DNA of 5,674 nucleotides from Clostridiales bacterium UBA1446 (GTDB taxonomy: Bacteria > Bacillota > Clostridia > Oscillospirales > Oscillospiraceae). A program made the position numbers and the translations under genes. The stretch spans positions 2,966 to 8,639 of the forward strand of contig DCTG01000159.1 in the NCBI GenBank assembly GCA_002329245.1. Reading direction: 5' to 3'. Below the pieces are notes generated by a model. That model was not told the DNA's origin. It saw only the letters and a list, made by a program, of their open reading frames with translations, and ran no database searches. Positions 1 through 5,117 of the stretch are shown here, one piece after another (position 1 is the stretch's first letter; each line of letters begins with the position of its first letter).

Positions 1-85
1 CGGAGAGCACAAGCAAAAGCAGCGCGCCGGCCGCGCCGAACATTGCAATCGGAATCGCAAAAAGAATCAGTTTTCTAAGCTTCAT
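1..85 (-). CDS. Partial CDS: protein with hydrophobic N-terminus (membrane or exported), function unknown
   Basis: Only the first 28 codons are in the window. They read MKLRKLILFAIPIAMF followed by GAAGALLLLVLS: a short positively charged start and then a long hydrophobic stretch, which fits an uncleaved membrane anchor or a signal peptide. No lipobox cysteine is visible in these residues. The start is supported by GGGAGGT (plus-strand 93-99), 7 nt upstream of the ATG. The gene begins 22 nt after the stop of the polyprenyl diphosphate synthase gene with no terminator between, so it is probably the next cistron of the same operon. Quinone-tail synthase genes of anaerobic Bacillota are often next to genes for membrane or exported electron-transfer proteins, but nothing here identifies the family. 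The gene is real with fair confidence; its function is open. Confidence 0.7.
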   Translation of the reverse strand, partial: MKLRKLILFAIPIAMFGAAGALLLLVLS

Positions 86-92
86 GATAGGT

Positions 93-99
93 ACCTCCC
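93..99 (-). promoter_or_regulatory. Ribosome binding site of the left-edge partial gene
   Basis: On the minus strand this reads GGGAGGT, 7 nt upstream of the ATG at 85-83. It is the main reason to accept the truncated reading frame as a gene. Confidence 0.7.
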
Positions 100-107
100 G
101 TTCCTTC

Positions 108-1085
108 TCAGGCTTCCCGGCGAACAAGCGCCGCGGCTAAGTTTTCAAGACTTTTTCTTGCCGGACCGTCCGGCACCTGTTTGAGCGCGGACAGCGCTTT
201 TTCGGTATAGTCCTCCGCGTATTCCTTCGCCCGGTCAAGACCGCCGGAGGACTTTACATATCGAATCAGGCGCTCGACGTCCCGGTTCGTCTTCCTCCGT
301 TTCTCCGCCAAGGCAAGCATCTCCGGCTCGGGAGATAGCTGCGCGGCGCAGAGAAACGGAAGGTTAAACACGCCGCAGCGCAGGTCCTGCCCGCCCTTTT
401 TTCCTGTTTTCCGGGCGCTGGAATAATCCAGCAGGTCGTCGCAGATCTGAAAGGCCATGCCGAGGTTCAGACCATATTCGCCCAACTGCTCCTGCGTCTG
501 CTCCGGCAGTCCTCCCACTTTGGCGCCGACAAGGCAGCAGGCTTTTAAAAACAGTGCGGTTTTCCGCTTGATGCGCAGAAAATACTGCTCGAGCGGCTGT
601 TTTTCCAGAGAAAACGCCGTATCCTGCTGCATGTATTCCCCGACGCACATCTCGCAGGTCAGATCGCCGATGATTTTATCGACGTCAAGCTCCTTATACG
701 CCTTCAGGTACTGCATCGCCCGCCCCATGAGGTAATCCCCGCTGTGAATGGCAGCCGCTCTGCCCCGCTGCACATGGATGGTGTCAACGCCCCGGCGTTT
801 CGGCGCGTCGTCCACCACGTCGTCATGAATGAGGGAAGCGGTGTGCGTCAGCTCCAGCATCACCATCAGGGGGAGAACCCTTTCGCTCTGCGTGCCGCCG
901 ATGGCGGCGCAGAGCCAGGCAAGCTTGGGCCGCAGGCGTTTTCCGCCGGAAAACACGATGCGCCTTAAATCTTCCGTCAGCTCCGACCATCCGGTGTCGC
1001 ATACGGCCGCGAGCTCGGACTCCAAGGCTTCCGCCGCAGACCCAAAGTCGATTGTCCTCTCGTTATCAGAAATTGTGCGGTCCAT
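108..1085 (-). CDS. Polyprenyl diphosphate synthase (trans-isoprenyl synthase, HepT/DmkB-like)
   Basis: This 325-residue protein, a normal length for the family, condenses isopentenyl diphosphate units onto an allylic diphosphate. The family motifs are visible in order: GGKRLRP at 47-53, the first aspartate-rich motif HDDVVDD at 87-93 followed by RRG at 97-99, and the second aspartate-rich motif DDLLD at 216-220. The residues four and five positions before the first Asp motif are small (S84, A83) rather than the bulky aromatics of short-chain synthases. This points to a medium or long product such as a C30-C40 quinone side chain; exact length cannot be read. It starts 3 nt after the stop of the Fe-S subunit gene, in the same frame and with only a weak Shine-Dalgarno, so translational coupling is likely. 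By family and context it is a candidate for (demethyl)menaquinone tail synthesis linked to anaerobic electron transfer; a housekeeping role for another polyprenol is possible. Confidence 0.93.
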   Translation of the reverse strand: MDRTISDNERTIDFGSAAEALESELAAVCDTGWSELTEDLRRIVFSGGKRLRPKLAWLCAAIGGTQSERVLPLMVMLELTHTASLIHDDVVDDAPKRRGVDTIHVQRGRAAAIHSGDYLMGRAMQYLKAYKELDVDKIIGDLTCEMCVGEYMQQDTAFSLEKQPLEQYFLRIKRKTALFLKACCLVGAKVGGLPEQTQEQLGEYGLNLGMAFQICDDLLDYSSARKTGKKGGQDLRCGVFNLPFLCAAQLSPEPEMLALAEKRRKTNRDVERLIRYVKSSGGLDRAKEYAEDYTEKALSALKQVPDGPARKSLENLAAALVRREA

Positions 1086-1088
1086 AAG

Positions 1089-1946
1089 CTAATCCAGGCG
1101 GATTGTACCGAGGTAAAGGCTTTCCTCCGCCAGCTCCACAGTTTGTATCTTTTCCGGATGACCCGGTTTCGTGAGTTTTAAGGTGTAGGTCCCGCTTCCG
1201 GGCGCAAGCTTGTCGAGCTTGAAGTCGCCGAATACGTCCGTTTTTTTCTTCGCCACGGTTTCGCCGTCCTTCACGAGCACCACCTTCGTTCCCGCGGCGC
1301 AGGTATCCATCCCGTTTTCCGTGCAGGCCACGGATCCGGCGATAAACACGCTTTGATAGCGGTAGAGGCTCCGGTACCAGACCGCGCCGTCGCGTCCGGT
1401 CAGGGTCTCGAGCCCCAACTTTTTCACCATTTCCTCTTTCCGGTCATCGTCCCATTCCACAAGCTTGAGCGCGCGCAGCGGGCAGGCGGCCACGCAGCGG
1501 GGCTCCTTCCAGCCCTGATCCAGCAGGTGCGCGCACATGGTGCACTTCTGCGCGCAGGATAGCTCCTCGTTCCAGCTGATCTGTCCATAGGGACAGCTGT
1601 CACGCAGCGCCGCATTTCCGACGGCCTTTTTCGGATCGATCAGCACGATGCCGTCCTCCCGGACCGTAACCGCGTCCGGGCAGGCCTTGGCGCAGGGGGC
1701 GTCCTCGCAGTGGTTGCACAGTTTCGTCACAAAACACTGGTCCATGATCGGATATTTCCCGCGTTCATGGCGGACCGGATTAATCCATTTGTTTTCATGC
1801 CGCGGCTGCTCGTCGGTATAGGGAAGCCAGGAGTTCCCGACATGCTCATCCTTGCACGCCATGAGGCAGTTGAAGCAGCCGACGCACTTTTCAAGGTCAA
1901 CGATGATGTATTTTCTTTTAGGCTTCCGGTTCACTTGCTGTTCCAT
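1089..1946 (-). CDS. Fe-S electron-transfer subunit, pyrogallol transhydroxylase small subunit (BthS/AthS)-like
   Basis: The 285-residue protein is the expected partner of the upstream molybdoenzyme. Residues 13-160 form a ferredoxin-type domain: C21-x2-C24-x2-C27-x3-C31, then C77-x2-C80-x4-C85-x3-C89, a lone C118 in SCPYG, then C135-x2-C138-x12-C151-x3-C155. The third group of the four-cluster DmsB/NrfC pattern has lost its CxxCxxC, so ligands for three [4Fe-4S] clusters remain, as in the transhydroxylase small subunit. Residues ~205-285 form a Cna-B/transthyretin-like beta domain (KVVLVKDGETV, DVFGDFKLDKL, GTYTLKL), which that subunit also has and most DMSO-reductase-family Fe-S subunits lack. 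There is no signal peptide or membrane segment, so it is cytoplasmic. Its start overlaps the large-subunit gene by 29 nt and has GGAGG 7 nt upstream of the ATG, inside that gene. The family match is strong; the reaction is not proven. Confidence 0.92.
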   Translation of the reverse strand: MEQQVNRKPKRKYIIVDLEKCVGCFNCLMACKDEHVGNSWLPYTDEQPRHENKWINPVRHERGKYPIMDQCFVTKLCNHCEDAPCAKACPDAVTVREDGIVLIDPKKAVGNAALRDSCPYGQISWNEELSCAQKCTMCAHLLDQGWKEPRCVAACPLRALKLVEWDDDRKEEMVKKLGLETLTGRDGAVWYRSLYRYQSVFIAGSVACTENGMDTCAAGTKVVLVKDGETVAKKKTDVFGDFKLDKLAPGSGTYTLKLTKPGHPEKIQTVELAEESLYLGTIRLD

Positions 1947-4923
1947 TGTCTTCCCTCCATTTCCGGACCTCCACGAGACAGGAGTTCACGGCAAGTCCGT
2001 GGGCGTTTTTTGTGACGAAGCGGCTCGGCGTCAGGATATTGATGCAGCCGCCCAAATCCGGGGAATCTCCGGGCTTTCCGGTCGGCTCATAGTCCGCGCA
2101 GGACTCATACGAGTGGCAGATTCCCTCCGGCGTGCGCTCGGTCACGTCTAAGGCGCACACGACGCTGCCGCGGTCGTTGAAGACTTCCACAAGGTCGTGA
2201 TGCCGCAGGCCCCGCTGCTCTGCGTCGGCGGGATTCATGCGGAGAATCCAGTAAAAGTGCCCGTTGATCAGGACGCGGTGCTGGTCGATGTCGTTGATGA
2301 AGGAATCCTTCGCGTCCGCCATCGTGTGGAAACTATAGCGGGAGTGGGGCGAAATAAGCTGCAGAGGATATTTGGAATACAGCTCGGTTCCCCTGCCCTC
2401 CCATGACGGGATGTAGGTGCAAATCGGACGGCGTTCGGGATCGTCCGGGTCGAAACGCTTTAAGGACTCGCACTCAAATTCGAACAGGCCCGTCTGGGTC
2501 TGAAGGCCGTGGCCGTACTTGCCGTAGTACTCGGACGGAAGCGGCGTCAGCTCCGGCGTGTCTTTCTTCCGGTTCTCGGCAAACCAGCGATAGGCCACCG
2601 GGTCGCGCCGGTCTTCCGGAAGCGGGGGCACGACGTAATATCCCTTTTTTATGAACTTGGACCAGGAGATGACCTTCGGCAGGTCCGTTGCTTCAAACAG
2701 GCGCTTGACCCAGTCGTATTCGGTATTCCCTTCGTTGAACACCTGCCAGAGACCAAGCCTGTTGGCTAAGGCGGAAAAAATGTCGAAATCCGACTTGGAT
2801 TCGCCGAGCGGCTCGATGCACTTATGCTGGATGGTGATGAGCCGGTAATTGTTCTGCAGGTATCCCCTGTCGATATAGCCGCCGGAGGAAGCCGTTTCAC
2901 CGATATCCCAGCGTTCAAAATTGGTGCAGGCGGGCAGGATAATGTCGGCGAACTTCGCCTCTCCCTCAAACCAGATGGATTGGTTGACCACGAACTCGAT
3001 GTCTTCCGCGTGATACATCCGCGCATAGCGGTTGGACTCCGGCTGCGTGCCGATATGACTTCCGCCGTATTTGTAATACATCCTGACCCGGTTGTGCCCC
3101 GGGGCGGGGTATTCGCATTTCTTAAACTGGCCGTCCACGTTGAAAAGGCTCTTCATATGAACGGTGACTTTCTCGCCCATAAAGGCTTCCGGAATCCGCA
3201 GACGCGGAATCCTCTGGGTCTCCGCGCAAACGCTGGGCGACTGAGGCATCCGGTTATACATGGAGACGACGGCGCCGGTGTTCACGCAGTCTCCGGAAAA
3301 ACCGCCTTCGGCATAACCCGGGAAATAAAAGCGCGTGTCCAGCGGGGTTCCGTACTGCAGGTTTCCGAAGTTGATTCCTTTCTTTCCAAGGCCCTGCATG
3401 GCGGTCAGGCAGACCATCGCGCGGGCCCACTCGGTGCCGTAGGCGGTGCGGTGGGCAGAGCCGAAGCTGTGGATGCCGCCGGCTGCGACATAGGTTTTCC
3501 TGGTTCCCCACTCCCTGGCCAGCGCGCGCACGACGCGGGCGGGAACGCCGGTTTCTTCTTCCTGCCACTCCGGCGTCTTGGGAACGCCGTCCTCCTTGCC
3601 GAGCACATAGGCTTCCCATTTTTCAAACCCGTGCGTGCGGGTCTTCACATACTCCTTGTCGTAGAGCCCCTCGGTCATCCAGACATGGGCAATGGCGAGA
3701 GCCATGGCGGCATCCGTGCCCGGCCGCGGCGCAATCCAGCGGCCGCCGACAAAGGAAGCGGTATGGTTAAAGTAGGGGTCAATGTGGACCGTCTCTATGT
3801 TCAGCGCTTTGAGCCATTCGCGGCGAATGGTCCCCTCCTGCGCGCCGTAGACGCCCGACGTGCTCTCCGGGTCGGAGGACCAGAAGACGATCATCTCGGC
3901 GTTTTTCATGCAGTCTTCAACCGTGCCGTAAGGTTCGCTGCCGCCGTTGCGCGCGGAGTTGCCATAGTGGTGCACGGCGCCCCAGGCAAAGCCCTCCCAG
4001 GAATCCGGGTTCTTCTCACAGGTGGTCGCGCCGATGGAGTTGAAAAAGCGCTGGGCGGCGGATGTGTAGTAGCCGATGTTTCCCCAGGTGTGATGGCTCC
4101 CCGACGTATAGAAGACCGCGCCGGGACCATACTGCCGCCGCACGCGAATAATCTCCTTCGATACGATATCAAGCGCCTCGTCCCAGGAAATGCGCTCGTA
4201 GCCGGAGATGCCCCGGTTTTGAATATTGCGCTCCCCGTCTGGATCGAAATCCACCCGCTTCATGGGATAAAGGCAGCGCTTCGGAGAATAGATGAGAGAC
4301 TTGGAGGCCATCGTATAAGGCGTTACGGTCATCCGCCGGGGCGGGGCGAAGGTTTTTCCCCGGGCTTCGATCGTCCAGGGCTCCGGGTCGTCCTCGGAAA
4401 ACTCAATGGGCGTAATGCGGACGATTTTCCCGTCCTTCACGTAGACGAAGACGGCGCCTCCGTTCGTATTGTTTACATAGCGCGTCGTTCCGTCCGGCAT
4501 TTTCGTTCCGTACTGCTTCAGGTAAAGCACGGGGAAGGCAAAGACCTTCAAAAGCAGAGAGGAGAACCACATGCAGTCCTCGTCGTCCCCGTTGAGCACA
4601 AGGGAGCCGTTTTTCGCCGCGTTGATAAAGTCCATCTGATTCCGGATTAAGGACGTAATGCGCGTGGCAATGTCCAAATCCTCAAAAATCATATCGACGT
4701 TTGCTTTGCGCGTAACGCCGTATTTCCCTGTCACGACCCCGTTCTCAAAGGTCAGGGTTCTTGCGTGGCGGTTGTCCCGTGTGCGAAGCAAAACGGTGAT
4801 GTTCTTCTTCCTGAGTTCCTCCTTGAATTCGGGGGAGACGAGCGCCAACGCGTTCAGTGTTTTATCCAGCCCGAACATCGTGGCGGTGAACATGGCCCAG
4901 TCTACCGTTTTGAACCTGCTCAT
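1918..4923 (-). CDS. Molybdopterin oxidoreductase, pyrogallol-phloroglucinol transhydroxylase large subunit (BthL/AthL)-like, with N-terminal SCP2-like domain
   Basis: The 1001-residue protein is a bis-MGD molybdenum or tungsten enzyme. From ~150 onward it tracks the ~875-residue Pelobacter acidigallici transhydroxylase large subunit: GGAVFVYVKDGK (155-166), SHHTWGNIGY (276-285), NPDSWEG (305-311), VFWSSDPE (346-353), FYFPGYAEGG (532-541), FADIILPACTNFERWDI (658-674), and the C-terminal cofactor-binding domain (~850-985, including SPHSRYSFHTM). Equivalents of the Mo-ligand serine (S308) and catalytic residues H277, D307 and Y537 are present. As in that enzyme there is no N-terminal Fe-S cysteine motif and no Tat signal, so it is cytoplasmic. 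Residues ~1-140 are extra and resemble an SCP2 lipid-binding fold (TFENGVVTGKYG, ANVDMIFEDLD, NGSLVLNGDDED). The start has AAGGAGGA 7 nt upstream. The substrate is probably a polyhydroxylated aromatic; transhydroxylation of pyrogallol, reductive dehydroxylation and a related reaction are all possible. Confidence 0.9.
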   Translation of the reverse strand: MSRFKTVDWAMFTATMFGLDKTLNALALVSPEFKEELRKKNITVLLRTRDNRHARTLTFENGVVTGKYGVTRKANVDMIFEDLDIATRITSLIRNQMDFINAAKNGSLVLNGDDEDCMWFSSLLLKVFAFPVLYLKQYGTKMPDGTTRYVNNTNGGAVFVYVKDGKIVRITPIEFSEDDPEPWTIEARGKTFAPPRRMTVTPYTMASKSLIYSPKRCLYPMKRVDFDPDGERNIQNRGISGYERISWDEALDIVSKEIIRVRRQYGPGAVFYTSGSHHTWGNIGYYTSAAQRFFNSIGATTCEKNPDSWEGFAWGAVHHYGNSARNGGSEPYGTVEDCMKNAEMIVFWSSDPESTSGVYGAQEGTIRREWLKALNIETVHIDPYFNHTASFVGGRWIAPRPGTDAAMALAIAHVWMTEGLYDKEYVKTRTHGFEKWEAYVLGKEDGVPKTPEWQEEETGVPARVVRALAREWGTRKTYVAAGGIHSFGSAHRTAYGTEWARAMVCLTAMQGLGKKGINFGNLQYGTPLDTRFYFPGYAEGGFSGDCVNTGAVVSMYNRMPQSPSVCAETQRIPRLRIPEAFMGEKVTVHMKSLFNVDGQFKKCEYPAPGHNRVRMYYKYGGSHIGTQPESNRYARMYHAEDIEFVVNQSIWFEGEAKFADIILPACTNFERWDIGETASSGGYIDRGYLQNNYRLITIQHKCIEPLGESKSDFDIFSALANRLGLWQVFNEGNTEYDWVKRLFEATDLPKVISWSKFIKKGYYVVPPLPEDRRDPVAYRWFAENRKKDTPELTPLPSEYYGKYGHGLQTQTGLFEFECESLKRFDPDDPERRPICTYIPSWEGRGTELYSKYPLQLISPHSRYSFHTMADAKDSFINDIDQHRVLINGHFYWILRMNPADAEQRGLRHHDLVEVFNDRGSVVCALDVTERTPEGICHSYESCADYEPTGKPGDSPDLGGCINILTPSRFVTKNAHGLAVNSCLVEVRKWREDNGTASEPEA

Positions 4924-4930
4924 CCGGCAT

Positions 4931-4938
4931 TCCTCCTT
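4931..4938 (-). promoter_or_regulatory. Strong ribosome binding site of the molybdoenzyme gene
   Basis: The minus strand reads AAGGAGGA, 7 nt before the ATG at 4923-4921. It fixes the start so that the SCP2-like N-terminal domain is part of the protein. The internal Met142, near where the transhydroxylase homologue would begin, has no Shine-Dalgarno in front of it. Confidence 0.85.
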
Positions 4939-4948
4939 TTCGGTGATG

Positions 4949-4996
4949 CGGTTATCTTCGATATCAATATATCACGGTTTTGGTTATAACGGTTAT
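4949..4996. promoter_or_regulatory. Candidate operator region: CGGTTAT repeats and short dyads
   Basis: CGGTTAT occurs at 4949-4955 and 4990-4996, and CGGTTTT at 4975-4981. Overlapping dyads are GATAT-CAAT-ATATC (4960-4973), GTTATAAC (4983-4990, perfect palindrome) and ATAAC-G-GTTAT (4986-4996). They cover the -35/-10 of the leftward promoter. In divergent LysR loci the regulator usually binds such dyads, but AT-rich DNA gives short palindromes by chance, and no single T-N11-A box stands out. Confidence 0.4.
4959..4994 (-). promoter_or_regulatory. Candidate promoter of the molybdoenzyme operon
   Basis: On the minus strand a -10-like TATATT lies at 4971-4966, giving a start of transcription near 4959 and a leader of roughly 35 nt. 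The position 17 bp upstream (4994-4989) reads AACCGT, a poor -35, and overlaps a small dyad (ATAAC-G-GTTAT). A good -10 with a poor -35 covered by an operator-like repeat is what an activator-dependent LysR-controlled promoter would look like. This is inferred from sequence only. Confidence 0.45.
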
Positions 4997-5010
4997 TATG
5001 AAAATTTGAC

Positions 5011-5038
5011 TTGCGATTAGTATTATTTATGGTAAAAT
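5011..5038 (+). promoter_or_regulatory. Candidate promoter of the LysR-type regulator gene
   Basis: An extended -10, TGG-TAAAAT (5030-5038, hexamer at 5033-5038), is preceded at 16 bp by TTGCGA (5011-5016), a partial -35. Transcription would start near 5045, giving a leader of about 73 nt. A dyad TTTA-TGG-TAAA (5026-5036) overlaps the -10 and could serve autoregulation. Confidence 0.5.
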
Positions 5039-5052
5039 AGAAGCGGACCAAA

Positions 5053-5091
5053 GCTGAGGATAAGCCGGCTCCCCCGGCCGCCTTACTCAGC
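5053..5091 (+). other. Stem-loop in the leader of the LysR-type gene
   Basis: GCTGAG (5053-5058) pairs with CTCAGC (5086-5091). After a two-base bulge (GA), TAAG (5061-5064) pairs with CTTA (5082-5085 as CTTA). Past one C-C mismatch, CCGGC (5065/5066-5069 side) pairs with GCCG (5077-5080), plus a T-G wobble, closing a loop of five C (5071-5075). That is about 15 pairs. No U-run follows, so it is not an intrinsic terminator. It lies between the proposed transcription start and the ribosome binding site, so it would form in the mRNA leader. Its role is unknown. Confidence 0.6.
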
Positions 5092-5097
5092 AGGGAT

Positions 5098-5110
5098 ACC
5101 TCGGAGGTGA
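5098..5110 (+). promoter_or_regulatory. Ribosome binding site of the LysR-type gene, within a small hairpin
   Basis: GGAGGTGA (5103-5110) is a strong Shine-Dalgarno 7 nt before the ATG at 5118. ACCT (5098-5101) can pair with AGGT (5105-5108) around a CGG loop, partly masking it. The four-pair hairpin is short, so masking may be weak. Confidence 0.6.
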
Positions 5111-5117
5111 CGAAGCC

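Noticed and set aside
364..2151. Several 60-120-codon frames overlapping the prenyl synthase and Fe-S genes on both strands
   Set aside because: All are in alternative frames of confident genes, lack ribosome binding sites and give low-complexity translations.
4498..4500. Met142 as the true start of the molybdoenzyme, with the N-terminal part as a separate gene
   Set aside because: There is no stop codon or ribosome binding site in between, and the upstream ATG at 4923 has a near-perfect Shine-Dalgarno.
2824..4650. 608-codon plus-strand open frame antisense to the molybdoenzyme gene
   Set aside because: It has no ribosome binding site, its translation is rich in Gly/Arg/Ala/Val/His with no recognisable domain, and it is fully antisense to a strongly conserved protein. 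Long antisense frames are common in GC-rich codon-biased genes.
4700..4923. Tat signal peptide or N-terminal [4Fe-4S] motif in the molybdoenzyme
   Set aside because: No twin-arginine motif with a following hydrophobic stretch and no C-x2-C-x3-C pattern is present. The lack of both agrees with a cytoplasmic transhydroxylase-type subunit.
5006..5038. TTGACT (5006-5011) as the -35 of the LysR promoter
   Set aside because: It would leave a 21-bp spacer to TAAAAT. TTGCGA at 5011-5016 with 16 bp and an extended -10 fits better, although the hexamer is less perfect.
5053..5091. Intrinsic terminator
   Set aside because: The stem-loop is followed by AGGGATACC rather than a U-run, and it precedes rather than follows a gene on the plus strand.
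5039..5117. Molybdenum-cofactor riboswitch, T-box or TPP riboswitch in the LysR leader
   Set aside because: The leader is short (~73 nt), and I see none of the conserved cores I know for these classes. It also precedes the regulator rather than the molybdoenzyme.
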